In this document: positions 32,978-42,637 of the stretch, in pieces | Layout: each line of letters starts with the position of its first letter | How positions within the stretch are numbered: the stretch's first letter is position 1 | DNA from: Stutzerimonas sp. S1 | GTDB lineage: Bacteria > Pseudomonadota > Gammaproteobacteria > Pseudomonadales > Pseudomonadaceae | Length of the DNA: 64,000 nt | Assembly: GCF_025966695.1 (NCBI RefSeq) | Contig: NZ_JAOEIY010000001.1 | Location: 506,474 to 570,473 of the forward strand | Direction: 5' to 3' | Notes under the pieces: model-generated | Told to the model about the DNA's origin: nothing | Seen by the model: the letters and a program-made list of their open reading frames with translations, nothing else | The model's database searches: none | Program-made: the position numbers and the translations under genes

Positions 32978-35026
32978 TCAGGCCCGATCCTGAGCATCCG
33001 GCAAGGTGAAACCGGAAACCGACTGGCGCATCTCGTTGGCCATCTTGGCAAGATTACCAATGCTCCTGGCAGTGGCCGTGGTACCAGACGAGGTCTGCGA
33101 GGTGATCTCTTGAATCACGTTCATGGTGTTGGAGATGTGACCGGCAGACGAGGCCTGCTGCCGCGCCGCGTTGGAGATGTTTTGGATCAAAGCCGCAAGG
33201 GTCTTGGATACCTTCTCGATCTCCTCCAGTGCCACACCGGCATCCTGGGCCAGACGCGCACCGCGCACCACTTCCGAGGTGGTCTGCTCCATCGAGATTA
33301 CTGCTTCGTTGGTGTCGGTCTGAATCGTCTTGACCAGCGCCTCGATCTGTTTAGTCGCCGCCGAGGAACGTTCCGCCAGGCGTTGAACCTCGTCCGCAAC
33401 CACTGCGAAGCCGCGGCCCGCATCGCCCGCCATGGAGGCCTGGATCGCGGCGTTCAGTGCAAGGATGTTGGTCTGGTCGGCGATATCGTTGATCAGGCTG
33501 ACGATGTCCCCAATCTCCTGGGACGATTCACCGAGACGTTTGATCCGCTTAGAGGTGTCCTGGATCTGCTCACGGATGTTATCCATGCCAGTGATCGTGT
33601 TGTGCACCACCTCGTTACCCTTGTTGGCAATCGCTACTGATCGCTCCGCTACCGCCGAAGATTCAGCAGCGTTAGCTGATACCTGATCAATCGACACGGC
33701 CATTTCGTTGATGGCGGCGGAGGCTCCGGCAATTTCTTGAGCCTGATGCTCGGACGCCTCGGCAAGATGCATCGCGGTCGCCTGGGTTTCCTGCGCGGCG
33801 CCCGAAACCTGAACGGCAGTCTGGTTGATGGTTTCCACCAGTTCGCGCAGCTGGTCGATGGAATAGTTGATCGAGTCCGCGATGGCACCGGTGAAATCCT
33901 CGGTCACAGTCGCTGCCACGGTGAGATCACCGTCGGCGAGATCACCGATTTCATCAAGCAGACGCAGAATCGCCGCTTGGTTGCGCTCGTTCTTTTCGGC
34001 AGTTTCGCTCAGACGCCGACGGGCTTCCTGCACCATCACCAGACCAATCAGAATGATCGATGCAAGGGCTAGCGCGCCTAGGATGTAACCTGCAATCGTG
34101 TTGATATAGCGGGCATCTGCACGATGCTGCAGGCCCTCACCAAGCGCAGAGGTCTTATCGAGTAGCGTTTGCGAAACCTCGAAGATGCTGTTCGCCGACT
34201 CGCGCACCTGAAACAATTCGGGCGAGGTTTCAAGGATCTCGTCCACTGAGCCCGACACGAACTGGAACAGCTCGGCAATCTCAGCCAGCCGATCCAGCGC
34301 CTCGGCGTCGGTCGCGCGGCTGATACCCATCGCCACGTTGCCTTCAAGCATTGCATTCAAGACACGACCGAACAGACTCGCATCGCGACCAAACATGTCG
34401 GCCGCCTGCACCGAATCCTGATCACCGGATAGCACCTTGTTCACCGACCCGAGAATACGCTCGGCCAGCAGCGACTGACGCTGTGCGACAGAGACCTGGG
34501 CTGCAGGCGCTCCGCTTTCCAGCAGAATGTCGACTACCTCTTCGTACTCCACCTGCAACTGGGGGATGGTTTCGGCCAAAGTGGTCGCTACCTGGTGCAG
34601 CGAAAGTACGGTCTGCTCACTGGCGAGAATCGCGTCGGTGTTGCGACGCAACGTATTCCAATCCTGCTGCACCGCATCGATTTCGCTCTGCAGCGATTGC
34701 GGTACCGCGGGCAGCCCAATGCTCTCGTCACCTTTGGACAAATAACCCCAGCGCTGATCGAAGTCGTTGCGCGCCTCCTTCAACGAGGCGAAAGCCTCCT
34801 GCGTACCGGCCGCCGCTTCTACCGCGTTCTTCGCAATCCGCTGAGACAACACACGCAGTTCGCCAGCGTGCGCAATGTACTCGTTATCGTGATCGGCCTG
34901 TCGGTTGACGTACGCGAAGTTCGCGAACAACAGCACGATCGAAACAATCAGGACAATGAACAGCCCGGTGATGAGCGTATTGCTACGCAGCCCGCTCAAC
35001 AAAGCAATCGCATTCATTTTTTTCAT
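32978..35026 (-). CDS. pilJ: Methyl-accepting chemoreceptor PilJ
   Basis: 682-residue inner-membrane receptor of the Pil-Chp pathway. TM1 (about residues 15-38, [20 protein letters not shown]) and TM2 (about 310-330) bracket a helical periplasmic sensor with two repeated PilJ-type modules ([14 protein letters not shown] and [14 protein letters not shown] mark them). A HAMP-like segment (about 335-395) and a signalling domain follow, with the receptor tip [20 protein letters not shown] and [21 protein letters not shown]. The cytoplasmic half is almost identical, by memory, to P. aeruginosa PilJ, whose ligand is thought to be pilin itself. Start: the ATG giving MKKMNA. 75 bp separate it from pilI. 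Confidence 0.95.
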   Translation of the reverse strand: MKKMNAIALLSGLRSNTLITGLFIVLIVSIVLLFANFAYVNRQADHDNEYIAHAGELRVLSQRIAKNAVEAAAGTQEAFASLKEARNDFDQRWGYLSKGDESIGLPAVPQSLQSEIDAVQQDWNTLRRNTDAILASEQTVLSLHQVATTLAETIPQLQVEYEEVVDILLESGAPAAQVSVAQRQSLLAERILGSVNKVLSGDQDSVQAADMFGRDASLFGRVLNAMLEGNVAMGISRATDAEALDRLAEIAELFQFVSGSVDEILETSPELFQVRESANSIFEVSQTLLDKTSALGEGLQHRADARYINTIAGYILGALALASIILIGLVMVQEARRRLSETAEKNERNQAAILRLLDEIGDLADGDLTVAATVTEDFTGAIADSINYSIDQLRELVETINQTAVQVSGAAQETQATAMHLAEASEHQAQEIAGASAAINEMAVSIDQVSANAAESSAVAERSVAIANKGNEVVHNTITGMDNIREQIQDTSKRIKRLGESSQEIGDIVSLINDIADQTNILALNAAIQASMAGDAGRGFAVVADEVQRLAERSSAATKQIEALVKTIQTDTNEAVISMEQTTSEVVRGARLAQDAGVALEEIEKVSKTLAALIQNISNAARQQASSAGHISNTMNVIQEITSQTSSGTTATARSIGNLAKMANEMRQSVSGFTLPDAQDRA

Positions 35027-35101
35027 TATCCGGCCCCCGCCTGGACCTCCGTGCGCTTCCATCCAAGAACCAAAAGGTCGGCACCTGCCGACCCACCTAC
35101 A

Positions 35102-35638
35102 TTAGAAAGCGACATCCAGAAAATTCGGATGCGCTGCCAGCGCATGCGGGCTGAAAACCAGCCACGGTTGCTCACGCTGGAATACCCCATGAATAAACGG
35201 CTGGATCGAAGCCTCCACTGGAGGAACCTGCTCCGAGAATGCCTCTACCGGAAAATGCTGCATGCCGAACACCTCATCAACTGTGAGGCCGGCGAACACC
35301 TCTTGGTGGTCCACTACCAGGACCCGGCGCTGCTTGCGCAACGGCGAGAGCTCATAGCCCAGATAACCGCACAGATCCATCACTGGCAGCAATCTGCCAC
35401 GGACGTTTGCAACTCCCTTGACCCAGCTTTTTACCCCAGGCAACAAGGTGTAGCGCGGCTCATGCAGGATCTCACCGACCTCCCCCATCGGCGCGACGAA
35501 CAAACGCCCCCCCATACGGAAACCGATTCCGCCCCAGGTCTGAACCACTTCCTGCTGCGATGGCAAGCCTGCAGCCAACTGACGGCAACGGCTATCGAGT
35601 TCCAGCAAGCGCTGAAATGGCGTCTGCTTATCCGACAT
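35102..35638 (-). CDS. pilI: CheW-like coupling protein PilI
   Basis: 178-residue CheW-domain protein that links PilJ to ChpA at the cell pole. The CheW body runs from about residue 38 (IGFRMGGRLFVAPMGEVGEIL) through the receptor/kinase interface VKGVANVRGRLLPVMDL (about 75) to VLVVDHQEVFAGLTVDEVFG. A 35-residue N-terminal helix precedes it, as in P. aeruginosa PilI. It lies 40 nt after pilH and 75 nt before pilJ on the same strand, within the pilGHIJK transcription unit. Confidence 0.92.
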   Translation of the reverse strand: MSDKQTPFQRLLELDSRCRQLAAGLPSQQEVVQTWGGIGFRMGGRLFVAPMGEVGEILHEPRYTLLPGVKSWVKGVANVRGRLLPVMDLCGYLGYELSPLRKQRRVLVVDHQEVFAGLTVDEVFGMQHFPVEAFSEQVPPVEASIQPFIHGVFQREQPWLVFSPHALAAHPNFLDVAF

Positions 35639-35678
35639 CTTTGGCCACTCCCTTTACCCCAATCGGGATACTCCGGCC

Positions 35679-36044
35679 TTAGCCAGCCAGTACGGCATTC
35701 AGAGTCTGCAGTAGTGTCGCCTCGTCCACCGGCTTAGTCAGATAATCCTTGGCCCCCTGGCGTTTGCCCCAGACCTTATCGGTTTCCTGATCCTTGGTGG
35801 TGACGATGATCACTGGAATGTGACTGGTTTCCGAATCTTTGGTCAGCTGTCGCGTGGCCTGGAACCCGTTCAGACCCGGCATCACGATATCCATCAGCAC
35901 CGCATCCGGCTTTTCCTGACGGGCCAACGCCACGCCATCCGCGCCATTCTCGGCCTTGAGAACAACATGCCCATGCTTTTCCAGCATGGCAGCCAGCTTG
36001 TACATTTCGGTCGGCGAATCATCAACAATCAGAACGCGAGCCAT
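35679..36044 (-). CDS. pilH: Single-domain response regulator PilH
   Basis: 121-residue CheY-like receiver. Acidic pocket VDDS (residues about 7-10), phospho-Asp in AVLMDIVMPGLNG (about 52), Thr/Lys switch residues in IIVTTKDQ and YLTKPVDE. In the Pil-Chp model PilH favours the retraction motor PilT and acts as a phosphate sink that tempers PilG. It has no output domain. It follows pilG by 38 nt. Confidence 0.93.
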   Translation of the reverse strand: MARVLIVDDSPTEMYKLAAMLEKHGHVVLKAENGADGVALARQEKPDAVLMDIVMPGLNGFQATRQLTKDSETSHIPVIIVTTKDQETDKVWGKRQGAKDYLTKPVDEATLLQTLNAVLAG

Positions 36045-36082
36045 GTTTTCTCCATTAGAGGCTTCAGCAGCACAACACAGGG

Positions 36083-36490
36083 TCAGGATGCCTGCTCAAC
36101 TGGCGCGAAATCAGGCACATGAGCCTTGATTGCACCGAGGAGCTCTTCTTTGCTGAAAGGTTTGGTGAGGTATTGATCGGAGCCGACGATGCGCCCTTTC
36201 GCCTTATCGAACAAGCCGTCCTTAGAAGACAACATGATCACTGGCGTCGACTTGAACGAGCTATTGTTCTTGATCAAGGCACATGTTTGATAGCCATCGA
36301 GACGCGGCATCATAATGTCAACGAAGATGATGCGTGGATGAGTATCCGCTATCTTGGCAAGCGCATCGAAACCATCCACAGCCGTGATGACATCACAACC
36401 TACTTTCTTCAGCAGGGTTTCAGCGGTGCGACGAATCGTTTTCGAATCATCGATCACCATGACCTTCAAGCCCTCGGAGTGCTGTTCCAT
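36083..36490 (-). CDS. pilG: Single-domain response regulator PilG
   Basis: 135-residue CheY-like receiver that in P. aeruginosa favours pilus extension (PilB) and raises cAMP through CyaB. Acidic pocket VIDDSKTIRR (about residue 12), phospho-Asp in IIFVDIMMPRLDG (about 58), Lys in QYLTKPFSKEEL (about 110). Compared with PilH it has short N- and C-terminal extensions. First gene of pilGHIJK-chpABC. Its promoter should lie in the 235-bp divergent region with gshB (36491-36725), which contains a TTGACC (36642) but no second convincing element. Confidence 0.94.
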   Translation of the reverse strand: MEQHSEGLKVMVIDDSKTIRRTAETLLKKVGCDVITAVDGFDALAKIADTHPRIIFVDIMMPRLDGYQTCALIKNNSSFKSTPVIMLSSKDGLFDKAKGRIVGSDQYLTKPFSKEELLGAIKAHVPDFAPVEQAS

Positions 36491-36725
36491 TTCGCCCTAC
36501 CATCGCCTCGGTGAGTCGTAGTTTTTCGTTATGTCAGAGTGCCGGAAGGCCCTGAAACCGACGGATGTAGCCTCGTCGAGGGACCTTTTTAGCACACTCA
36601 TCATGCGCACGCTATCAAGCGGAAAAGCATACGGATTTTCCTTGACCCAGCGCACAACCACCGCCAATCTGCGTCGACATTTCAGGCCTTGTCGGCCTCA
36701 TCGCCACACATGCGGAGAACCAACC

Positions 36726-37676
36726 ATGACCGTTCGCGTCGGGATCATCATGGACCCTATCGCGCAGATATCCTTCAAGAAGGACAGCTCGCTGGCCATG
36801 CTACTGGCCGCGCAAGCGCGCGGCTGGGATCTGCACTATATGGAGCAGTGCGACCTTTACCAGCATAACAGCGAGGCTCGTGCGCGGACGCGGGCGCTGC
36901 AAGTATTCGACAGCGCCGCCCACTGGTTCGAAATGGGCGCGGAGCGCGATATCGCACTTTCCGAACTCGACGTGATCCTCATGCGCAAGGACCCGCCCTT
37001 CAACAGCGAGTATGTCTACGCCACCTACCTGCTGGAACTTGCCGAAAAAGCCGGCACGCTAGTGGTCAACCGACCGCAGAGTCTCCGTGACTGCAATGAG
37101 AAGTTCTTCGCCACGCAGTTTCCCCAATGCACGCCACCCACTCTGGTCAGCCGGCGGTCGGACATTCTGCGCGAGTTCGCGCGCGAACAGCGTGACATCA
37201 TTCTCAAACCCTTGGATGAAATGGGCGGCGCGTCCATATTTCGCCACCGGGAAGGCGATCCCAACCTTTCGGTGATCTTGGAGGTGCTGACTGAACATGG
37301 CAGCCGCCAGATCATGGCGCAGCGCTATATCCCGGCCATCGCCGACGGCGATAAGCGCATCCTCATGATTGACGGCGAGCCCATCCCCTACTGCCTGGCG
37401 CGTATCCCTGCCGCCGGCGAAACACGTGGGAACCTGGCGGCCGGCGGACGCGGCGTGGCTCAACCCTTGTCGGCGCGCGATCGGGAGATCGCTGGCATCG
37501 TAGGACCGGAACTGCGCAAGCGTGGCCTGTTGTTCGTCGGACTCGACGTCATTGGCGAATACCTTACCGAGATTAACATCACCAGTCCGACCTGCATTCG
37601 CGAGATCGACAACGCGTTTGATACGCGCATCGCAGACCGACTGATGGAGGCTATTGCCAGCAAGCTGCAAGCTTGA
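36726..37676 (+). CDS. gshB: Glutathione synthetase
   Basis: 316-residue ATP-grasp ligase that joins gamma-glutamylcysteine and glycine. Landmarks: VGIIMDPIAQISFKKDSSLA at the N-terminus, LMRKDPPFNSEYVYATYLLE (about residue 82), VVNRPQSLRDCNEKFF, IILKPLDEMGGASIF (ATP-grasp Lys/Gly loop, about 160) and GLDVIGEYLTEINITSP (metal site, about 275). The ATG at 36726 has GGAGAA 8 nt upstream. The long upstream in-frame extension lies in the promoter region and is not family-like. It is divergent from pilG and followed by tonB3, the same order as in P. aeruginosa. Confidence 0.96.
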   Translation: MTVRVGIIMDPIAQISFKKDSSLAMLLAAQARGWDLHYMEQCDLYQHNSEARARTRALQVFDSAAHWFEMGAERDIALSELDVILMRKDPPFNSEYVYATYLLELAEKAGTLVVNRPQSLRDCNEKFFATQFPQCTPPTLVSRRSDILREFAREQRDIILKPLDEMGGASIFRHREGDPNLSVILEVLTEHGSRQIMAQRYIPAIADGDKRILMIDGEPIPYCLARIPAAGETRGNLAAGGRGVAQPLSARDREIAGIVGPELRKRGLLFVGLDVIGEYLTEINITSPTCIREIDNAFDTRIADRLMEAIASKLQA

Positions 37677-37687
37677 ACCAGCTAACA

Positions 37688-37724
37688 GCTTTGAGCTTGA
37701 AGCTTGCGGCCTGAAGCTCAAAGC
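37688..37724. repeat. 11-bp inverted repeat between gshB and tonB3
   Basis: GCTTTGAGCTT (37688-37698) and AAGCTCAAAGC (37714-37724) are perfect inverted arms around GAAGCTTGCGGCCTG. The region is also rich in AGCTTGAAGCTTG-like units, which recur at about 22666-22690 after bioA. No T-run follows, so it is probably a dispersed intergenic element or transcript-end hairpin rather than a standard terminator. Confidence 0.5.
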
Positions 37725-37762
37725 CGGCAGACTGCGCGGCACTCCGAGCCGACCTATACGCG

Positions 37763-38656
37763 ATGAACGCAGTTACCCGCCAGCCCACCCCCACCCCAAC
37801 CCGCGTCCGTCCTGCCGACCGACTCGGCTTTACCCTGTTTCTTGCTGCAGTTCTTCACATCGCACTGATTCTCGGGCTCGGGTTCTCGATCGCCGAGCCC
37901 GAGCAGATCAGCAAGACACTCGAGATCACTCTGTCAACGTTCAAGAGCGAAGAAAAACCCAAGGAAGCCGACTTCCTCGCCCAGGACAATCAGCAGGGAA
38001 GCGGCACGCTGGAACACAAGGCATCGCCCAAGACGACGGTCCAGGCACCGTTTCAGGACACCGAGGTACGCAAGGTGTCACCACCGCCCACTCGCCCGCA
38101 GGCCATCCCGCAGGAGGCACCAAAGGCGGCGGTGGCCACGCGGAGCCCGCAACCCGACAAAACACCTACCAAGCAGCAACGACAGCCGCAGCCCGAACCG
38201 CAAGCTGCACCGGCGTTCGACAGCTCCCAGCTGAGTGCCGAAATCGCCAGCCTGGAGGCCGAACTGGCACAGGATGTTGAGCGCTACGCCAAGCGGCCGC
38301 GAGTCAGCCGGCAGAATAGCGCTGCCACCATGCGCGATATCAGCGCCTGGTACCGGGACGAGTGGCGCAAAAAGGTTGAACGCATCGGCAACCTCAATTA
38401 CCCAGACGAAGCGCGCCGCCAGCAGATCTACGGCAGCCTGCGTATGCTGGTCACCATCAACCGGGATGGCACGGTACAAGAACTGCGCGTACTCGAATCA
38501 TCCGGGCAGAACGTACTGGACGAGGCCGCCATGCGGATCGTCCGACTAGCAGCACCCTTTGCACCGTTCACCGGCGAACTGGCGCAGAAATTCGATCAGG
38601 TGGAGATCATCCGTACCTGGCGCTTCGAGCGAGGCGACAGGCTGTCCAGCCGCTGA
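37763..38656 (+). CDS. tonB3: TonB-family energy transducer, TonB3
   Basis: 297 residues with an N-in single membrane anchor (about residues 20-45, FTLFLAAVLHIALILGLGFS). A long Pro/Gln/Lys-rich periplasmic linker (about 60-150) and a helical stretch (ISAWYRDEWRKKVERIGNLNYP) lead to the C-terminal TonB domain (QIYGSLRMLVTINRDGTVQELRVLESSG split over about 215-245, then VRLAAPFAPF). It should couple proton-motive force from ExbB/ExbD to outer-membrane receptors. ExbBD are not nearby. The orthologue between gshB and yqgE in P. aeruginosa (PA0406) is TonB3, which is needed for normal twitching motility, fitting its place beside the pil-chp cluster. Confidence 0.9.
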   Translation: MNAVTRQPTPTPTRVRPADRLGFTLFLAAVLHIALILGLGFSIAEPEQISKTLEITLSTFKSEEKPKEADFLAQDNQQGSGTLEHKASPKTTVQAPFQDTEVRKVSPPPTRPQAIPQEAPKAAVATRSPQPDKTPTKQQRQPQPEPQAAPAFDSSQLSAEIASLEAELAQDVERYAKRPRVSRQNSAATMRDISAWYRDEWRKKVERIGNLNYPDEARRQQIYGSLRMLVTINRDGTVQELRVLESSGQNVLDEAAMRIVRLAAPFAPFTGELAQKFDQVEIIRTWRFERGDRLSSR

Positions 38657-38729
38657 GCGGCCCTCAGCCGCAGCCCTTACCGGGGCAAGCCAGTAGCCGA
38701 CTGCCACGGCAGGCCTTAAGCTAGCCAGC

Positions 38730-39299
38730 ATGAAAAGCACCACGCCCAGCTACCTCAAGCATCACTTCCTGATTGCCATGCCGCACATGGCCGATCCGAA
38801 TTTTGCCCAGACGCTGATCTACCTGATCGAACATGGCCCGGAAGGCGCCATGGGCCTGATCATCAATCGCCCCAGCGGCTTGAGTCTGGCCGACGTCCTG
38901 GAACAATTGCGACCCGAACAACCGGTCGCGACATGCTGCCAAGCGCTGACGATCTACACTGGCGGCCCGGTACAGACCGATCGGGGCTTCGTCCTCCATC
39001 CAGCCGAACAGCAGTTTCAGGCCACCCTGACGCTCGGGCCGCTCGGGATGTCCACCTCCCAGGATGTGCTATTTGCAATCGCCGACGGCTGCGGACCGGA
39101 CCAGCACTTCATTGCCCTTGGCTATGCAGGCTGGGATGCCGGCCAACTGGAAGCCGAACTTGCCGACAATACCTGGCTCAGCTGTCCGGCGGACCCGCGG
39201 ATACTGTTCGAGCTGCCTGCCGAGCAGCGATTGCAGGCTGCGGCTGCCAGTCTCGGCGTAGACCTGCGCCTGCTGAGCAGCCAGGTAGGTCACGCATGA
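38730..39299 (+). CDS. yqgE: YqgE/AlgH family protein (UPF0301)
   Basis: 189-residue cytosolic protein of the YqgE/AlgH family: LKHHFLIAMPHMADPNFAQT near the N-terminus, GAMGLIINRPS (about residue 48), YTGGPVQTDRGFVLH (about 86) and ALGYAGWDAGQLEAEL (about 130) are its conserved blocks. The molecular function is unresolved; AlgH has been proposed to affect alginate gene expression. Its TGA overlaps the ATG of ruvX (ATGA), a coupling found across gammaproteobacteria. It heads the yqgE-ruvX-pyrR-pyrB-pyrC' operon, 73 nt after tonB3. Confidence 0.95.
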   Translation: MKSTTPSYLKHHFLIAMPHMADPNFAQTLIYLIEHGPEGAMGLIINRPSGLSLADVLEQLRPEQPVATCCQALTIYTGGPVQTDRGFVLHPAEQQFQATLTLGPLGMSTSQDVLFAIADGCGPDQHFIALGYAGWDAGQLEAELADNTWLSCPADPRILFELPAEQRLQAAAASLGVDLRLLSSQVGHA

Positions 39300-39724
39300 G
39301 CGCCCCACGCCTGCTGCTCGGCTTCGACTATGGCACCAAGCAGATCGGCGTCGCAGTCGGACAGGTCATCACCGGGCAAGCCCGCGAACTCTGTGTGCTG
39401 AAGGCGCAGAATGGTGTTCCGGACTGGAGCCAGATCGACGCCCTGCTGCGCGAATGGCAACCCGATGCGCTGGTGGTGGGGCTGCCACTGAACATGGATG
39501 GCAGCCCGAGTGAAATGAGCGCTCGCGCGGAAAAGTTCGCGCGCCGTCTCGGCGGGCGTTTCAACCTGCCGGTACACACTCACGATGAACGCCTGACAAC
39601 CTTTGAAGCCAAGGGCGAACGCCTGCGTCAGGGCCAGCATGGCGGCTATCGTGAGCGTCCGGTCGACGCCCTTGCCGCCGCACTATTACTGGAAGGCTGG
39701 CTGAGCGAGCACGCCGCAGCCTGA
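39296..39724 (+). CDS. ruvX: Putative pre-16S rRNA nuclease YqgF/RuvX
   Basis: 142-residue RNase H-fold protein. The catalytic Asp is in [15 protein letters not shown] (about residue 10), with [16 protein letters not shown] (about 62), [14 protein letters not shown] carrying the conserved Glu (about 99) and a final [15 protein letters not shown] with the last Asp. YqgF trims the 5' end of 16S rRNA precursor in E. coli. The start is the ATG overlapping the yqgE stop by 4 nt; the longer in-frame reading within yqgE is not family sequence. The next gene, pyrR, begins 22 nt downstream. Confidence 0.95.
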   Translation: MSAPRLLLGFDYGTKQIGVAVGQVITGQARELCVLKAQNGVPDWSQIDALLREWQPDALVVGLPLNMDGSPSEMSARAEKFARRLGGRFNLPVHTHDERLTTFEAKGERLRQGQHGGYRERPVDALAAALLLEGWLSEHAAA

Positions 39725-39746
39725 GCCGGACACTCAAGGAGAATCC

Positions 39747-40259
39747 ATGACCCTGCCCAAACCCGAGCAGCTGCTGCCCGAGATGACAGCGGCACTGAAG
39801 CATCACCTGAGCTGCCGCAATATCACCGCACCATGCTTCATCGGCATCCGTACCGGTGGTGTATGGGTGGCACAGGCGCTGCTCGCCAGCGGCGGGTGGG
39901 AAGAGCCGCTGGGTATCCTGGACGTGTCGTTCTACCGTGACGACTTCAGCCAAAGCGGGCTTCATCCCCAGGTCCGCCCGTCGGAGCTGCCGTTCGAGAT
40001 CGAAGGTCGGCATCTGGTGCTGATCGACGATGTGCTGATGACCGGCCGCACCATACGCGCAGCACTCAACGAACTGTTCGACTATGGCCGCCCCGCCAGC
40101 GTGACGCTCGTTTGCCTGCTCGATCTGAATGCCCGCGAGCTGCCGATCCGGCCAGACGTGGTTGGCGCTACGCTGTCCCTGACGCCACAGCAACGCATAA
40201 AATTGCTCGGCCCGGCACCGCTCGCGCTTGAGCTGCAGACCCTCGATTCCGCCAACTGA
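39747..40259 (+). CDS. pyrR: Pyrimidine operon regulator / uracil phosphoribosyltransferase
   Basis: 170-residue type I phosphoribosyltransferase. PRPP-binding loop [17 protein letters not shown] (about residue 90), [16 protein letters not shown], and [10 protein letters not shown] are PyrR signatures. In Gram-positives PyrR attenuates pyr mRNA and has UPRT activity. In pseudomonads it sits upstream of pyrB and has been implicated in pyr gene control. No typical PyrR-binding leader or attenuator is visible in the 22-bp gap before it, so any control acts elsewhere. Ribosome site AAGGAGA 6 nt before the ATG. Confidence 0.94.
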   Translation: MTLPKPEQLLPEMTAALKHHLSCRNITAPCFIGIRTGGVWVAQALLASGGWEEPLGILDVSFYRDDFSQSGLHPQVRPSELPFEIEGRHLVLIDDVLMTGRTIRAALNELFDYGRPASVTLVCLLDLNARELPIRPDVVGATLSLTPQQRIKLLGPAPLALELQTLDSAN

Positions 40260-40268
40260 GACATTGCG

Positions 40269-41285
40269 ATGACGCCCATCGACGTTAAGCGCCCGCTGCA
40301 GCTGAACGACAACGGCCAGCTGCGCCACTTCCTTTCGCTGGACGGCCTGTCCCGCGAGCTGCTCACCGAGATTCTCGATACTGCCGACTCCTTCCTCGAG
40401 GTCGGCGCGCGCGCCGTGAAAAAAGTTCCCCTGCTGCGCGGCAAGACGGTGTGCAACGTGTTCTTCGAGAACTCCACGCGCACCCGCACGACCTTCGAAC
40501 TGGCCGCGCAGCGCCTGTCGGCGGATGTCATCACGCTCAATGTGTCGACCTCATCGACCAGCAAGGGCGAGACGCTGACCGACACCCTGCGCAACCTCGA
40601 GGCGATGGCGGCCGACATGTTCGTGGTGCGACATGCCGACTCCGGCGCGGCGCACTTCATCGCCGAGCATGTCTGCCCCAACGTGGCGGTGATCAACGGT
40701 GGCGATGGCCGCCACGCGCATCCGACCCAGGGCATGCTCGACATGCTGACCATCCGCCGGCATAAGGGCGGCTTCGAGAATCTCTCGGTAGCGATCGTCG
40801 GTGACATCCTGCACTCGCGAGTGGCGCGCTCCGACATGTTGGCGTTGAAGACCCTCGGCTGCCCGGATATCCGCGTGATAGGACCGAAGACGCTGCTCCC
40901 TGCTGGACTCGAGCAGTACGGCGTGCGGGTATTCCACGACATGAACGAGGGCATTCGTGACGTCGACGTGATCATCATGCTGCGCCTGCAGCGCGAGCGT
41001 ATGCAGGGCGGCCTGTTACCCAGCGAGGGCGAGTTCTACAAGCTCTACGGACTGACCGCACAGCGCCTACGCCTGGCGCGACCAGACGCCATCGTCATGC
41101 ATCCGGGGCCGATTAATCGCGGCGTGGAGATCGAATCGGCAGTGGCCGACGGCCCGCAATCGGTGATTCTCAACCAGGTGACCTATGGCATTGCGATCCG
41201 CATGGCCGTGCTGTCGATGGCGATGAGCGGGCAAGCTGCGCAGCGCCAGCTCGAGTCCGAAACCGCATCCGAGGAGCTGAACTGA
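40269..41285 (+). CDS. pyrB: Aspartate carbamoyltransferase catalytic subunit
   Basis: 338-residue enzyme joining carbamoyl phosphate and aspartate in pyrimidine synthesis. Carbamoyl-phosphate loop [17 protein letters not shown] (about residue 65), [14 protein letters not shown] (about 95), [12 protein letters not shown] (about 155), MLRLQRERM (aspartate site, about 238) and [13 protein letters not shown] (about 277) are present, so it is catalytically intact. The N-terminus has a short extension relative to E. coli PyrB. In pseudomonads the extension and the partner pyrC' product form a dodecameric enzyme. It is 9 nt after pyrR and overlaps pyrC' by 1 nt (TGATG). Confidence 0.97.
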   Translation: MTPIDVKRPLQLNDNGQLRHFLSLDGLSRELLTEILDTADSFLEVGARAVKKVPLLRGKTVCNVFFENSTRTRTTFELAAQRLSADVITLNVSTSSTSKGETLTDTLRNLEAMAADMFVVRHADSGAAHFIAEHVCPNVAVINGGDGRHAHPTQGMLDMLTIRRHKGGFENLSVAIVGDILHSRVARSDMLALKTLGCPDIRVIGPKTLLPAGLEQYGVRVFHDMNEGIRDVDVIIMLRLQRERMQGGLLPSEGEFYKLYGLTAQRLRLARPDAIVMHPGPINRGVEIESAVADGPQSVILNQVTYGIAIRMAVLSMAMSGQAAQRQLESETASEELN

Positions 41286-42556
41286 TGCTTACCCACATTC
41301 TCGGTGCGCGTGTGGTCGATCCAAGCAGCGGGCGCGACGAGGTCGCGGACATCTATCTGCAAGACGGCAAGATCGCCGCGATCGGCCAGCAGCCCAGCGA
41401 CTTCGTTGCGCAACAGAGCATCGACGCCCGCGGCCTGATCGCCGCGCCTGGGCTGGTCGATCTTTCCGTGGCCCTGCGCGAACCCGGCTACAGCCGCAAG
41501 GGCAGCATCGCTAGCGAAACCCTCGCCGCCGCCGCCGGTGGTATCACCACGCTGTGCTGTCCACCGCAAACCAAGCCGGTCCTCGATACCGCCGCAGTAA
41601 CCGAGCTGATCCTCGACCGCGCTCGCGAGTCCGGGCACGCCAAGGTGCATCCAATCGGCGCACTGACCCGCAATCTGGCCGGCGAGCAACTGTCTGAACT
41701 CGTCGCCCTGCGCGAGGCCGGTTGCGTGGCCTTCGGCAACGGACTGGCCAGTTTCGGCAGCACACGCAACCTGCGGCGCGCCTTGGAATATGCGGCAACC
41801 TTCGACCTGACGATCATCCTGCACTCCCAGGACCATGACCTGGCCGAAGGCGGGCTCGCCCACGAAGGGCCGGCCGCCAGCTTCCTCGGTCTGCCGGGCA
41901 TTCCCGAAACCGCCGAAACGGTGGCACTGGCGCGTAATCTGCTGCTCGTCGAACAGGCCGGCGTGCGCGCCCATTTCAGCCAACTGACCAGCGCGCGCGG
42001 CGTGCAGATGATCGCCGAAGCGCAGGCGCGCGGCCTGCCGGTTACCGCCGATGTCGCGCTGTATCAACTGATTCTCACCGACGAAGCACTGCATGGCTTC
42101 TCCAGCCTCTATCACGTGCAACCACCGCTGCGCAGCCGGGCGGATCGCGACGGCCTGCGCGAAGCGGTCAGGAGCGGCGTGGTCTCGGCAATCTCCAGCC
42201 ACCACCAGCCGCATGAGGCCGATGCCAAACTCGCCCCGTTCGGCGACACGGCCCCGGGCATCAGCAGCGCGGAAATTCTCCTGCCGTTGGCCATGACGCT
42301 GGTCGAGGACGGTCTGCTCGACCTGCCGACGTTGATCGCGCGACTCAGCAATGGTCCGGCAAACGCCCTGCGCCTACCAGCAGGCCAACTGGCCGCCGGT
42401 CAGGCCGCGGATCTGGTGCTGTTCGATCCGCATAGCTCGACGCTGGTGGGCGAGAACTGGTACTCCAAAGGTCGCAATTGCCCGTTCCTCGGTCACTGCC
42501 TGCCGAGTGCCGTGCGCTATACCGTGATGGACGGCCGGATCAGCTATCAGCGCTGA
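41285..42556 (+). CDS. pyrX: Dihydroorotase-like, non-catalytic subunit of aspartate transcarbamoylase (PyrC')
   Basis: 423 residues with the amidohydrolase fold of type I dihydroorotases but without its active site. The metal motif HxHxREPG reads LSVALREPG (both His lost, about residue 63), and the catalytic TDHAPH reads SSHHQPHE (Asp lost, about 304). Structural motifs ([54 protein letters not shown]) remain. Such pyrC' products in Pseudomonas are needed to hold the PyrB trimers together and do not hydrolyse dihydroorotate; the true pyrC lies elsewhere. The 1-nt overlap with pyrB implies fixed stoichiometry. A strong terminator follows. Confidence 0.94.
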   Translation: MLTHILGARVVDPSSGRDEVADIYLQDGKIAAIGQQPSDFVAQQSIDARGLIAAPGLVDLSVALREPGYSRKGSIASETLAAAAGGITTLCCPPQTKPVLDTAAVTELILDRARESGHAKVHPIGALTRNLAGEQLSELVALREAGCVAFGNGLASFGSTRNLRRALEYAATFDLTIILHSQDHDLAEGGLAHEGPAASFLGLPGIPETAETVALARNLLLVEQAGVRAHFSQLTSARGVQMIAEAQARGLPVTADVALYQLILTDEALHGFSSLYHVQPPLRSRADRDGLREAVRSGVVSAISSHHQPHEADAKLAPFGDTAPGISSAEILLPLAMTLVEDGLLDLPTLIARLSNGPANALRLPAGQLAAGQAADLVLFDPHSSTLVGENWYSKGRNCPFLGHCLPSAVRYTVMDGRISYQR

Positions 42557-42585
42557 TCACGACAGAGCAGCACTCCCCGGCCAAT

Positions 42586-42626
42586 AAAAAAGCGCCTCTC
42601 GACCACCGGTCCAGAGGCGCTTTTTA
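42586..42626. terminator. Bidirectional rho-independent terminator
   Basis: AAAAAGCGCCTCT-N13-AGAGGCGCTTTTTA between the convergent pyrC' and TM2-protein genes. A 13-bp stem with A-tract and T-tract on both sides can end transcripts from both directions. Confidence 0.93.
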
Positions 42627-42637
42627 TCCAGCTGACT

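Noticed and set aside
36531..36725. A 65-residue N-terminal extension of GshB
   Set aside because: Composition is unlike the enzyme, it lies in the divergent promoter region, and the ATG at 36726 has a good ribosome site and the canonical N-terminus.
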